Source: Paenibacillus glycanilyticus (GTDB lineage: Bacteria; Bacillota; Bacilli; Paenibacillales; Paenibacillaceae). From it: a stretch of 64,000 bases of DNA. Position numbers and translations under genes: made by a program. A model generated the notes under the pieces. It worked only from the letters and a program-made list of their open reading frames with translations, was not told the origin of the DNA and did not search any database. Each line of letters opens with the position of its first letter. Position 1 is the stretch's first letter. Where the stretch lies: the NCBI RefSeq assembly GCF_030161375.1, contig NZ_BSSQ01000017.1, positions 32,702 to 96,701 on the forward strand, read 5' to 3'. This document shows positions 1 through 7,887 of this stretch, one piece after another.

Positions 1-45
1 CAAAAGAAGCGTGATATGGCGCTAGGATCCGAAAGGGAGATGGAT

Positions 46-672
46 ATGAGACAGATAAAAAAATGGATGGTTGCTGCTTCCTTGGCGGCGTGCCTGATGA
101 TGTTTGCCGGCGTGGCAAGCGCCCATGTAACGGTACAGCCGCCGAGCGTTCCGGCTAATTCGTACCAGGTGTTCGCCGTGCGGGTGCCAAGCGAAGAAAA
201 AGGCGTCAAGACGGTTAAAGTTCAAGTTAAGGTTGCCGACGGTGCGGCGATCTCCCGCGTAGAGCCTAAGGTTGGCTGGACCAGCGAGCTTGAGAAGGAC
301 GCAAACGGCGTTGTAACGGGCATTACTTGGACGGCTGCCGACGGCGGCGGTCTTAGCGAAACGGAATTCACGGATTTCCGCATGAGCGGTAAGGTGAACG
401 AAGACGCTACGCAACTCGTATGGAAAGCTTACCAAACCTACAGCGACAACCAGGTTGTAGAGTGGGTTGGAGCAGACGGCTCGGATAAGCCGGCTTCCGT
501 TACGGCGGTAACGGCGGCGGCAGCCGAAGGCGATGGCCATGGCGCAGCCGCTGCGGCCGAGGAATCGAAAGACTCCGATTCGGATTCGGTTCTCCCGTTG
601 ACCTTGTCCATTATCGCGGTTGTGCTTGGCGCGGTTGCCGTTGTGCTGGCAGCTAGAAAAAACAAGAAATAA
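46..672 (+). CDS. YcnI-like copper-associated protein (DUF1775)
   Basis: The product is a secreted, membrane-tethered protein of the YcnI/DUF1775 family, whose members bind Cu(II) through the N-terminal histidine of the mature protein. An N-terminal signal peptide ends in ASA and is followed directly by HVTV, so cleavage would expose that histidine. The DUF1775 fold covers about residues 35-150. An acidic, Ser/Asp-rich linker and one C-terminal membrane helix (LPLTLSIIAVVLGAVAVVL) ending in Lys-rich residues follow. I chose ATG 46 because GAAAGGGAGA lies at 31-40; an in-frame ATG at 16 has no good site. In Bacillus the gene sits with the copper importer ycnJ; here no such partner is seen downstream, but the upstream side is outside the window. 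Confidence 0.85.
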   Translation: MRQIKKWMVAASLAACLMMFAGVASAHVTVQPPSVPANSYQVFAVRVPSEEKGVKTVKVQVKVADGAAISRVEPKVGWTSELEKDANGVVTGITWTAADGGGLSETEFTDFRMSGKVNEDATQLVWKAYQTYSDNQVVEWVGADGSDKPASVTAVTAAAAEGDGHGAAAAAEESKDSDSDSVLPLTLSIIAVVLGAVAVVLAARKNKK

Positions 673-680
673 ATGTGATG

Positions 681-722
681 AAGGGGCTCCGTTTTCCATA
701 GGGAAATCGCGGAGCCCCTTTC
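681..722 (+). terminator. Rho-independent terminator after the YcnI-like gene
   Basis: AAGGGGCTCCG pairs with CGGAGCCCCTT across a short loop, and the downstream arm runs into TTTCT. It separates the copper gene from prfA. Confidence 0.8.
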
Positions 723-746
723 TAAGCAGTTAGGCAAATACACCAG

Positions 747-775
747 TCGAAAAAACGGGTCTTATGTGCTATAAT
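747..775 (+). promoter_or_regulatory. SigA promoter of prfA-prmC
   Basis: A perfect TATAAT at 770-775 is preceded by TG one base upstream (extended -10). A TCGAAA -35-like hexamer at 747-752 sits 17 bases upstream. It lies between the preceding terminator and the prfA ribosome site. Confidence 0.65.
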
Positions 776-813
776 AGGTCTTACTAAAAAGGGAATTATA
801 GAGGTGAATCATT

Positions 814-1884
814 GTGTTGGACCGTTTACAAGCGCTCGCAGACCGTTACGAGAAGTTAAGTGAACTGTTGTGCGATCCGGATGTAGCTAGTGATCCGAAG
901 CGCCTGCGGGAATATTCCAAGGAGCAATCGGATTTACAAGAGGCTTATGAAGCCTTCACAGAATATAAGCAAGTGTCGGAGCAACTTGACGATGCGAAGA
1001 TCATGCAAGGCGAGAAGCTCGACGACGAAATGCGCGAAATGGTTAAGATGGAGATCGACGAGCTGTCCGCGCGCAAGGAAGAATTGGATGATAAGATTCG
1101 TATCCTGCTGTTGCCGAAGGACCCTAACGACGATAAGAACGTTATCGTTGAGATCCGCGGTGCCGCGGGCGGCGACGAGGCGGCGTTGTTCGCTTACGAG
1201 CTGTATCGGATGTATACGAAGTTCGCAGACGCGCAGGGCTGGCGCACGGAACTTATGGACTTTAACGAGAATGACCTTGGCGGCTTCAAAGAGGTTATCT
1301 TCATGATCAACGGCAAAGGCGCGTACAGCAAGCTGAAGTTCGAGAGCGGCGCGCACCGCGTTCAACGTATTCCGGTAACGGAATCGGGCGGCCGTATTCA
1401 TACTTCGACTTCGACGGTATCGGTTATGCCGGAGGTTGAAGAGGTTGAAATCGAGATTTTGGATAAGGACATTCGGATTGATACGTTCTGCTCGAGCGGT
1501 GCTGGCGGACAGTCCGTTAATACAACGAAGTCGGCGGTTCGTGTCCTTCACGTTCCAACCGGCATCATGGCGACTTGCCAAGACGGCAAATCGCAAAATG
1601 AAAACAAAGCGAAGGCGCTTCAGGTTCTTCGTGCCCGCATTTATGATATTCGCCGTCAAGAAGAAGAGGCGAAATATGCTGGCGAGCGCAAGTCCAAGGT
1701 TGGTACCGGCGACCGAAGCGAGCGGATTCGTACGTATAACTTCCCGCAAAGCCGCGTAACGGACCACCGTATCGGTCTGACGCTGCATAAGCTGGATTCG
1801 GTCATGAACGGTGATATCGCGGAGATCGTATCGTCCTTGACGATTGCCGAGCAAGCGGACTTGATGGAAAGAGAATTGAATTAA
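814..1884 (+). CDS. prfA: peptide chain release factor 1
   Basis: RF1 recognises UAA and UAG in the ribosomal A site and triggers hydrolysis of peptidyl-tRNA. The 356-residue length is normal. The class-defining PVT tripeptide (RIPVTESGG) identifies RF1 rather than RF2, and the catalytic GGQ is at about residues 231-233 within GAGGQSVNTT. The GTG start follows GAGGTG at 801-806. prmC, whose product methylates the GGQ glutamine, follows 32 bases later, the usual RF1-PrmC pairing. Confidence 0.97.
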   Translation: MLDRLQALADRYEKLSELLCDPDVASDPKRLREYSKEQSDLQEAYEAFTEYKQVSEQLDDAKIMQGEKLDDEMREMVKMEIDELSARKEELDDKIRILLLPKDPNDDKNVIVEIRGAAGGDEAALFAYELYRMYTKFADAQGWRTELMDFNENDLGGFKEVIFMINGKGAYSKLKFESGAHRVQRIPVTESGGRIHTSTSTVSVMPEVEEVEIEILDKDIRIDTFCSSGAGGQSVNTTKSAVRVLHVPTGIMATCQDGKSQNENKAKALQVLRARIYDIRRQEEEAKYAGERKSKVGTGDRSERIRTYNFPQSRVTDHRIGLTLHKLDSVMNGDIAEIVSSLTIAEQADLMERELN

Positions 1885-1916
1885 TAGGTAACCTTCGAAG
1901 AAGGGACGCTAGAGAG

Positions 1917-2870
1917 ATGAGCGAGTATAAAGACGAACCGGCGTTTTTTGCGCCTTCGTATTCAATTAGAGAAGCCTGCATGCAGGCTTCTTCGTTTTTG
2001 GCGGGGCTTGGCGTGATGGAGCCGCGATCCAATGTGGAGCGGCTGCTTATGCATGTGCTGGGCATCGACCGAATGGCGATGCTGCGCGATTATGGCGACC
2101 CCTTTCCGGCGGCTCATGCCGCGGAATGGGTGGAGCTGATCCGCCGCAAGGCGGCGGGCGAGCCGGTGCAGTATATCATCGGCGAGGAATGGTTCTACGG
2201 CCGGCCGTTTACGGTAACGCCGGCTACGCTTATTCCGCGGCCGGAGACGGAGCTGCTCGTCGAGGCCGTGCTTGAGGCGGCCGACAAGTTATGGCCGCCT
2301 GAGGGGGCCGTTGTGCCGACGGTGGTTGACGTCGGCACCGGCACCGGCGCCATCGGCGTGACGCTGGCTTCGCAGCGTCCGCGCTGGCGCGTGAGCGCGT
2401 CCGATCTGTCGCCGGACGCGCTAGCTGTCGCCCGCACGAATGCGGCCCGCCATGAGGCGGCGGAGCGCATGGCATTCGTGCAGGGCGACCTGCTGGCGCC
2501 GTTTGCGAAGCGCGGCGCCGCAGGGGCAGGCGATGCGGAAGATACTATCCGCATCGACGTGCTTGTGTCCAATCCGCCGTATATTCCGGCGGATGATCTT
2601 GCGGGCCTCCAGCCCGAGGTTCGGGATTACGAGCCGCGCCTCGCGCTGGACGGCGGGGCGGACGGACTGGATCCGTACCGCCGCATGGTGGAGCAGCTGC
2701 CGTCGCTTGCGCAGCTGCCGCGGATTGTCGCCTTTGAGCTTGGCATGGGCCAAGCCCAAGACGTAGCCGCGCTACTGAGGGATGTCGGCGAATGGGACGA
2801 CATCCGCATCATCACCGATTATGGCGGCATTGAACGCCATGTCATCGCAGTCCGGACAAGCGGCAACTAA
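1917..2870 (+). CDS. prmC: release factor glutamine N5-methyltransferase
   Basis: PrmC (HemK) transfers a methyl group from S-adenosylmethionine to the glutamine of the GGQ motif of RF1 and RF2. A helical N-terminal domain covers about residues 10-95. The Rossmann methyltransferase domain has the SAM motif DVGTGTGAIGV and the diagnostic NPPY motif in VSNPPYIPADDL. Length is 317 residues. The ATG start has an AAGGG-type site about 12 bases upstream. It is probably cotranscribed with prfA. Confidence 0.95.
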   Translation: MSEYKDEPAFFAPSYSIREACMQASSFLAGLGVMEPRSNVERLLMHVLGIDRMAMLRDYGDPFPAAHAAEWVELIRRKAAGEPVQYIIGEEWFYGRPFTVTPATLIPRPETELLVEAVLEAADKLWPPEGAVVPTVVDVGTGTGAIGVTLASQRPRWRVSASDLSPDALAVARTNAARHEAAERMAFVQGDLLAPFAKRGAAGAGDAEDTIRIDVLVSNPPYIPADDLAGLQPEVRDYEPRLALDGGADGLDPYRRMVEQLPSLAQLPRIVAFELGMGQAQDVAALLRDVGEWDDIRIITDYGGIERHVIAVRTSGN

Positions 2871-2885
2871 CGCCGCTTGTCCCCA

Positions 2886-2925
2886 AATCCCCCTGCTTGC
2901 ATAAACCAAGCAGGGGGATTTTTTT
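2886..2925 (+). terminator. terminator of prfA-prmC
   Basis: A 14-bp perfect stem, AATCCCCCTGCTTG with CAAGCAGGGGGATT, is followed by a run of T residues. Confidence 0.9.
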
Positions 2926-2965
2926 GCTCCCTTTTACTCCTCGGACACCACCCTGCTCTTCCATC

Positions 2966-3140
2966 CACATGCAATTACGCGGAACCCGCGACTTATTCAG
3001 CAACCTATACACATATCCCCTGCATCCGTTCGCAAATAACGCGAAACTACCGGCTTATTCAGCCACTCATCAACCTTTTCGCGTTATCCACATGTGAATA
3101 ACGCGAATTCCAACTTATTCAGTTATCTATCCACATTTCC
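2966..3140 (+). repeat. three degenerate ~61-bp tandem units between prmC and spoIIR
   Basis: The motif CTTATTCAG occurs at about 2992, 3054 and 3114, spacing 62 and 60 bases. Each copy is preceded by AATAACGCG or AATTACGCG, and ACAT-containing sequence follows in two of the three. The rest of the unit is diverged. The block fills most of the 415-base gap between prmC and spoIIR; no gene is seen in it. Confidence 0.65.
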
Positions 3141-3188
3141 CCCTCCCCTTCATGAAAACTACTCTATTATTTTCATTTTTTCTAATAG

Positions 3189-3218
3189 GTTTATAGAGCC
3201 GGGAACGCGGACATAATG
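3189..3218 (+). promoter_or_regulatory. SigF promoter of spoIIR
   Basis: GTTTA at 3189-3193 fits the SigF -35 pattern GYWTA. After exactly 15 bases comes GGACATAATG, which fits the -10 pattern GGNNANANT at every fixed position. This agrees with spoIIR being a forespore gene switched on by SigF in Bacillus. Confidence 0.7.
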
Positions 3219-3285
3219 ACGGATAGATACGTTCCGGAACGCAAGCTGATGCACCGACGGGTGCGCGAGAGGAGCTTGTGTTAGT

Positions 3286-4050
3286 ATGAACCGCACTCAT
3301 TCCCGATTTTATTTCCGTAAATCTTATGCTTTGTTGGTTATTGTATTGTTTGTTCTGGTTATGAGCTGGGAGCAGCAACGTACGGATGCGGCTATGGTAG
3401 AGACTGTTATCCCGCAAGAATCGATTCGCCTTCGCATTTTGGCCAACTCGGATGCCCCTGCCGACCAAGCGGTGAAACGCGTTGTTCGCGATGCCATTGT
3501 CAAAGCGATGGACAACTGGGTAACCGGCCCGCAAACGATTGAAGAAGCGCGCCAAACGGTGCGTGACCATATGGGTGAGATTGAGAGCATTGTAGCCGAT
3601 GTACTGGCAAGCCGCGGATTTGACTATTCGTACAAGGCGGAACTCGGCATGGTTCCGTTCCCGACCAAAATGTACAGCAACGAAGTATACCCTGCCGGCA
3701 ATTACGAAGCTCTTCTTGTTACGCTGGGCGAAGGCCAAGGCCAAAACTGGTGGTGCGTATTATTTCCTCCGCTTTGCTTCATCGACGCGGCAACCGGCGA
3801 AGCAGCGGCAGCTGTAGAAGATCCGGACGCGGAAGCGGCTCAAGCTCAAGCAAACGCGGGGACGGTAAAAACAGCTTCCGCCGATAAAGCAGGCAATAAA
3901 GATACAATTAAAGCCGACAAAGCGGCTGACCATAAATCCGAAACTTCCGCGCAACAAGATAACGGCAAGCAAGGCGAAGCTCCGGAAGCGAAGTTTTTCC
4001 TGTGGGAAATCATTCAACAATTCATCAACTGGCTGAAAAGCTTGTTCTAA
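3286..4050 (+). CDS. spoIIR: stage II sporulation protein R
   Basis: SpoIIR is made in the forespore and secreted into the intermembrane space, where it activates SpoIIGA to process pro-SigE in the mother cell. An N-terminal hydrophobic segment (about residues 15-28) is followed by the conserved SIRLRILANSD motif and the rest of the SpoIIR domain up to about residue 175. A roughly 60-residue Ala/Lys/Asp-rich tail follows and ends in an aromatic amphipathic stretch (FFLWEIIQQFINWLKSLF). The tail makes the protein longer than B. subtilis SpoIIR. The ATG start has a GAGAGGAG site at about 3268-3275. Confidence 0.93.
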   Translation: MNRTHSRFYFRKSYALLVIVLFVLVMSWEQQRTDAAMVETVIPQESIRLRILANSDAPADQAVKRVVRDAIVKAMDNWVTGPQTIEEARQTVRDHMGEIESIVADVLASRGFDYSYKAELGMVPFPTKMYSNEVYPAGNYEALLVTLGEGQGQNWWCVLFPPLCFIDAATGEAAAAVEDPDAEAAQAQANAGTVKTASADKAGNKDTIKADKAADHKSETSAQQDNGKQGEAPEAKFFLWEIIQQFINWLKSLF

Positions 4051-4053
4051 AAT

Positions 4054-4104
4054 AGCGGCTTACCTTCCCCCGGCATCAAGCATGCGGGCCGAAGGTAAGC
4101 CGCT
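4054..4104. terminator. inverted repeat after spoIIR, possible terminator
   Basis: AGCGGCTTACCTTC at 4054-4067 pairs perfectly with GAAGGTAAGCCGCT at 4091-4104. There is no T run on the + side, so it may act as an mRNA 3' stem rather than a classical terminator. Confidence 0.5.
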
Positions 4105-4132
4105 CCGCAATTAAAGCCGCTTATGCTATAAT
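4104..4132 (+). promoter_or_regulatory. probable SigA promoter of the ywlC-mntP-ywlE genes
   Basis: A perfect TATAAT at 4127-4132 carries the TGC extended -10. The -35 region at 4104-4109 is weak. Confidence 0.55.
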
Positions 4133-4178
4133 GGGGGCAGTTAGTTGAACTTTTAATAGCAGGGATTGAACGATAGAG

Positions 4179-5252
4179 ATGAGAACAACGAAGGTTTGGC
4201 GGGTTGCGGCGGAAGCGGGTGCCGACGTGCTTGCCGGGCAATTGGCGGAAGCGGCAGCGCTTCTGCATGAAGGCGAGCTTGTCGCGTTTCCAACGGAAAC
4301 GGTGTACGGTTTAGGCGCGGATGCCCGCAACACCAAAGCGGTAGAAGGGATTTTCCAAGCAAAAGGCCGTCCATCCGATAATCCGCTGATCGTGCATATT
4401 GCGGAGGAACGGCAGCTCGAAGAGCTGGTACTGCCTTATCCGGAGTTGGCGCGGCGGTTGATGAAGCAGTTATGGCCCGGGCCGCTTACGATCGTCCTGC
4501 CGGTTCGCCCAGACGCCGTATCGCCGCTTGTGACCGCAGGGCTGTCCACCGTCGGAGTGCGAATGCCCGATCACCCGGCGGCTTTGGCCCTCATTCGCCA
4601 GTCCGGCTGCCCGGTTGCCGCGCCAAGCGCCAATCGTTCGGGCCGTCCGAGTCCTACGCTTGCGGGGCATGTGCTGGAGGATCTGGACGGTAAAATCAGC
4701 GGCGTCGTAGACGGCGGAGCTACCGGGGTGGGTCTGGAGTCCACGGTAATCGAGCTTTCAGACTCGGATACGATTCGGATATTGCGCCCGGGCGGCATAA
4801 CGGCGGAGCAGCTTCAAGCTGCGGTGCCGGAAGCCCGCATCGACGCGCCTTCCGGCACGAAAGCCGATACCGCGGAAGCCCCTCGTTCGCCGGGGATGAA
4901 ATATACGCATTATGCTCCAAAAGGCGATCTTACGATTGTTCAGGGCGACGATCCGGAAGCTGTTGTCCGGTATATCCAGGAGCAGATTGACCGGGCTGCG
5001 CCGCTTAACGTAAGAACAGGCGTCTTGACCTTCGACGAAAGAACCGATGCCTATCATGCGGACGTCGTCCTTGCTTCCGGCAGCGAGCGGCATCTGGAGC
5101 AGGCCGCGCATAGTCTTTACGCCGCGCTTCGCCAGTTTGATGCCGAAGGCGTGCAGCTTATATGGGCGGAAGGCTGCTCGGAGGAAGGAATTGGCCTTGC
5201 GTTGATGAACCGTCTGGCGAAAGCCGCGGGCCATCAAAGCGTCCGGGTTTAG
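4179..5252 (+). CDS. ywlC: L-threonylcarbamoyladenylate synthase (Sua5 type)
   Basis: The enzyme makes threonylcarbamoyl-AMP from threonine, bicarbonate and ATP for the t6A modification of ANN-decoding tRNAs. The YrdC/Sua5 domain occupies about residues 15-210, with FPTETVYGLGADA and KGRPSDNPLIVHI. A linker containing SPGMKYTHYAP leads into the C-terminal Sua5 domain, giving 357 residues, the long Sua5 form. The order ywlC-ywlD-ywlE-ywlF-ywlG-glyA matches B. subtilis. ATG 4179 was chosen because the domain starts soon after; the ribosome site (GATAGAG) is weak. Confidence 0.93.
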   Translation: MRTTKVWRVAAEAGADVLAGQLAEAAALLHEGELVAFPTETVYGLGADARNTKAVEGIFQAKGRPSDNPLIVHIAEERQLEELVLPYPELARRLMKQLWPGPLTIVLPVRPDAVSPLVTAGLSTVGVRMPDHPAALALIRQSGCPVAAPSANRSGRPSPTLAGHVLEDLDGKISGVVDGGATGVGLESTVIELSDSDTIRILRPGGITAEQLQAAVPEARIDAPSGTKADTAEAPRSPGMKYTHYAPKGDLTIVQGDDPEAVVRYIQEQIDRAAPLNVRTGVLTFDERTDAYHADVVLASGSERHLEQAAHSLYAALRQFDAEGVQLIWAEGCSEEGIGLALMNRLAKAAGHQSVRV

Positions 5253-5321
5253 AGTAGTATGTTTGTCCCCTTGTCCGCATATGTTGGTTAGGAATGGATG
5301 TGGACATGGGGGCGATCTAGC

Positions 5322-5882
5322 GTGACTGATGCAACAATGCATGCCGGACAATTCGCGACACTGCTCATTATGGCGGTTGCGCTCGGTATGGATGCTTTTT
5401 CATTAGGGATCGGAATTGGATTAAAAGGGATTCGGCTGCGGGATGTGCTGCGCCTAAGCACCGTCATTGCGGTATTTCATGTGATCATGCCGCTTGCCGG
5501 CATGTATGCGGGCCATTTTGTCAGCGGACTGCTTGGCCATGTTGCGACGATGGCGGCAGGCGTACTGCTGCTCCTGCTTGGCGGGCATATGATCTACAAT
5601 TCATTAAGAGGAGAAGCTGCCCAAACGATAGATTACCGCTCTTCGGTCGGAACGTTTTTGTTTGCGTTTAGCGTCAGCATCGATTCCTTTTCCGTTGGCG
5701 TGACCCTGGGCATGTTCAAGGCTGATATTGTGCTGACCGTACTGCTATTCGGTTTTTTCGGCGGCCTGATGTCGGTATTGGGACTGCTGCTCGGGCGCAG
5801 GGTCAGCCAGAACCTGGGTGGTTTTGGCGAAGCGCTGGGCGGGGCGATCTTGCTCATTTTTGGACTTTTATTTATATTCTAG
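5322..5882 (+). CDS. mntP: manganese efflux pump MntP
   Basis: MntP exports Mn2+ and protects against manganese overload. The protein has six hydrophobic segments in two repeats. Each repeat carries the signature acidic residue: MDAFSLGIG in the first and SIDSFSVGVTLG in the second. I start at GTG 5322 (MTDATMH), 186 residues, because GGGGGCGA lies just upstream; an ATG at 5298 would add eight residues that do not look like MntP. It corresponds to B. subtilis ywlD. Confidence 0.9.
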   Translation: MTDATMHAGQFATLLIMAVALGMDAFSLGIGIGLKGIRLRDVLRLSTVIAVFHVIMPLAGMYAGHFVSGLLGHVATMAAGVLLLLLGGHMIYNSLRGEAAQTIDYRSSVGTFLFAFSVSIDSFSVGVTLGMFKADIVLTVLLFGFFGGLMSVLGLLLGRRVSQNLGGFGEALGGAILLIFGLLFIF

Positions 5883-5921
5883 AACAACGACAACTTCAGC
5901 GACTGGAAAGGGGATTGCAGC

Positions 5922-6500
5922 ATGACTCGCATCTTGTTTGTTTGTACCGGGAATACATGCCGCTCTCCAATGGCGGAAGCTATGCTGAGGGCGATGGCGA
6001 AGCAGCAAGGCATTCCGCTGGAGGTTCGTTCCGCGGGAGTGTCCACGATAGACGGATTGCCGATTTCAACGCATGCGCTTTCGACGCTGCGCGGCAAATC
6101 AGTGAACCACCAAGGTTCATCGCGGGCGTTAAGCGGAGAGGCCGTAGCATGGGCGGATTTGATTCTGACGATGACGGCATCGCACAAAAGAGGCCTGCTT
6201 AACTATTTTCCCGAAGCGGTCGACAAAGCTTTCACCCTTAAGGAATACGTGAATCAGGATACGGCTGTTCAAGCGGATATTGAAGAGCTGGAGCGGCTAT
6301 ATTCGGAGATGCATATGAAGCAGGCGCTAGGACAACGGTTGTCCTCGGAAGAACGAACCCGGCTTCTGGAGCTGGAACGGCGTATTCCAAGCTTCGATAT
6401 CGCCGACCCGTTTGGCGGGACGCTTGGCATGTACGAGAGCTGCGCGGCGGAGATTGAAGAGAGCTTGAAAGCGTTGGTTGGCATCCTTCAAAAGGGATGA
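5922..6500 (+). CDS. ywlE: protein arginine phosphatase YwlE
   Basis: YwlE removes phosphate from phospho-arginine made by McsB. The P-loop CTGNTCRS at residues 8-15 has the nucleophile Cys8 and the Thr12 that gives arginine specificity in this family. The general acid Asp is in DIADPFGG near residue 160. At 192 residues it is about 40 longer than B. subtilis YwlE: a charged helical stretch (roughly residues 108-155) sits between FTLKEYV and the Asp loop. The ATG start follows AAAGGGG. It is close behind mntP and probably cotranscribed. Confidence 0.9.
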   Translation: MTRILFVCTGNTCRSPMAEAMLRAMAKQQGIPLEVRSAGVSTIDGLPISTHALSTLRGKSVNHQGSSRALSGEAVAWADLILTMTASHKRGLLNYFPEAVDKAFTLKEYVNQDTAVQADIEELERLYSEMHMKQALGQRLSSEERTRLLELERRIPSFDIADPFGGTLGMYESCAAEIEESLKALVGILQKG

Positions 6501-6542
6501 AATTCCATGCCTGAATTGGGCTCGATTCATCGATTTAGACGA

Positions 6543-6571
6543 TTGATTTTCAAGATTGAATAAGCTATCAT
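6543..6571 (+). promoter_or_regulatory. SigA promoter driving the ZTP riboswitch leader
   Basis: TTGATT at 6543-6548 and TATCAT at 6566-6571 are separated by 17 bases, about 20 bases upstream of the riboswitch P1 stem. Confidence 0.65.
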
Positions 6572-6592
6572 GAAGGTAATTAAAGACGGTTT

Positions 6593-6704
6593 CCGATGTA
6601 ACTGGCGACGGAAGTGGGTAACCACGGTGGAGCATCGGAACATACGGCCGGTCGCCTGGGCAAAGAGCAGCATGCTTATGTTAAGCATGTCTTGCTCTTT
6701 TTTC
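6593..6704 (+). ncRNA. ZTP/ZMP (pfl) riboswitch with expression-platform terminator
   Basis: The conserved pfl core can be read directly. P1 pairs CCGATG (6593-6598) with CATCGG (6633-6638). The conserved GTAACTGGCG follows the 5' strand of P1, a GTGG/CCAC hairpin lies inside, and a second domain ends in CGCCTGGGCA (6653-6662). GGCG of the first domain can pair with CGCC of the second as the family's pseudoknot. The aptamer runs directly into a long hairpin (AAAGAGCAGCATGCTTA with TAAGCATGTCTTGCTCTTT) plus T6, the terminator platform. ZTP riboswitches sense 10-formyl-tetrahydrofolate shortage and turn on one-carbon and purine genes, which fits glyA downstream. Confidence 0.92.
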
Positions 6705-6731
6705 GTCTTTTAAGCGGAATTTAGGTATAAT
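6703..6731 (+). promoter_or_regulatory. possible second promoter downstream of the riboswitch terminator
   Basis: A perfect TATAAT at 6726-6731 lies between the riboswitch terminator and rpiB. The -35 region (TCGTCT at 6703-6708, 17-base spacer) is poor. If active it would give rpiB-ywlG-glyA a basal supply independent of the riboswitch. Confidence 0.35.
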
Positions 6732-6770
6732 AAGTCCGTATGATTCGACAAATTGCAGGAGGGTTTTGCA

Positions 6771-7229
6771 TTGAAGATTGCCATTGGCGCTGATCATGCG
6801 GGTTACCGTTTGAAAGATGAAATCGTTCCGTTCCTTTTAACTCTTGGTCATGAAATTGAAGATTTGGGCTGCGACTGCAGTCAATCGGTGGACTACCCCG
6901 ACTACGCGTTGCCTGTTGCGGACAAAGTGGCGAGCGGCCAAGCGGACCGCGGCATTTTGATATGCGGTACGGGGATCGGCATGTCGATCGCTGCCAATAA
7001 AGTGCCCGGCATTCGTTGCGCCCTGGTTCATGATATGTTCTCGGCGCAAGCGACTCGCGAGCATAACGATACAAACGTGCTTGCGATGGGCGAGCGTATT
7101 ATCGGCCCTGGAGTTGCGCAGGAGATTGTCCGCATTTGGCTCGATACGCCGTTCTCTGGCGGCGAGCGCCATGTGGGACGCGTTCGGAAAGTCAATCAGA
7201 TCGAGCAGCAGTATACCGTACATCCTTAG
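6771..7229 (+). CDS. rpiB: ribose-5-phosphate isomerase B
   Basis: RpiB interconverts ribose 5-phosphate and ribulose 5-phosphate in the pentose phosphate pathway. The 152-residue protein has the ADHAG motif at residues 7-11 (Asp8, His9) and the catalytic Cys65 in CGTGIGMSIAANK. I use the TTG start at 6771, since CAGGAGGG lies seven bases upstream and MKIAIGADHAG matches the family start. It is the B. subtilis ywlF equivalent and the first gene behind the ZTP riboswitch. Confidence 0.95.
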   Translation: MKIAIGADHAGYRLKDEIVPFLLTLGHEIEDLGCDCSQSVDYPDYALPVADKVASGQADRGILICGTGIGMSIAANKVPGIRCALVHDMFSAQATREHNDTNVLAMGERIIGPGVAQEIVRIWLDTPFSGGERHVGRVRKVNQIEQQYTVHP

Positions 7230-7266
7230 GCTTGAAGCAAATGCTTAACTTTGTAGGAGGTGCAGC

Positions 7267-7866
7267 ATGAGCAATCTCGAAAATTCAATTTCAGTTGATG
7301 TGGAGACCATCGTGCGGGAGCTAGCTTCCGTCGCGGGGCTGAGGGCCGGCCAATTGCTGGTTATCGGCACAAGCACGAGCGAAGTGCTGGGGCACCGGAT
7401 CGGAACTTCGGGTACTGTGGAAACGGCTGCGCAAATTTATGCGGGCGTGGAAGCGGTCCGGAAGGAAATCGGTTTTTATCCGGTATACCAATGCTGTGAG
7501 CACCTGAACCGCGCTCTTGTTCTTTCCCGCGAAGCAGCGGAGAAGTACAATCTCGATGAGGTTGCCGCCGTACCTGTACCGAAGGCTGGCGGCTCGATGG
7601 CGGCATATGCTTACCGGCATTTACAGGAAGCATGCTTGGTCGAAACCATGCAGGCCCATGCCGGCATCGATATCGGCGATACTTTTATCGGCATGCATCT
7701 TCGCAGGGTGGCCGTGCCTGTTAGACCTTCCATCCGGTCGATTGGAGCCGCGCACGTGACGATGGCTTTTGCGAGACCAAAACTGATTGGCGGAGTTCGT
7801 GCCGTATACACGCTGGAAGACAATAGCGGCCTGGCGTCAGAGCAGACGTCGGGATCATGCGATTAA
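7267..7866 (+). CDS. ywlG: YwlG family protein (UPF0340/TIGR01440)
   Basis: This conserved family of unknown function is found beside rpiB and glyA across Bacillota. Visible features are the family signature CCEHLNRAL near residues 78-86, the VPVPKAGGSMAAYAY stretch, and GMHLRRVAVPVRP. It is 199 residues, a little longer than the B. subtilis protein (about 180), the extra being C-terminal. No signal peptide or membrane segment is evident. The start is backed by TAGGAGGTG. It lies 37 bases after rpiB and 21 before glyA, so the three are probably one unit. Confidence 0.88.
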   Translation: MSNLENSISVDVETIVRELASVAGLRAGQLLVIGTSTSEVLGHRIGTSGTVETAAQIYAGVEAVRKEIGFYPVYQCCEHLNRALVLSREAAEKYNLDEVAAVPVPKAGGSMAAYAYRHLQEACLVETMQAHAGIDIGDTFIGMHLRRVAVPVRPSIRSIGAAHVTMAFARPKLIGGVRAVYTLEDNSGLASEQTSGSCD

Positions 7867-7887
7867 ACTATTAGGAGGCTTTTCACA

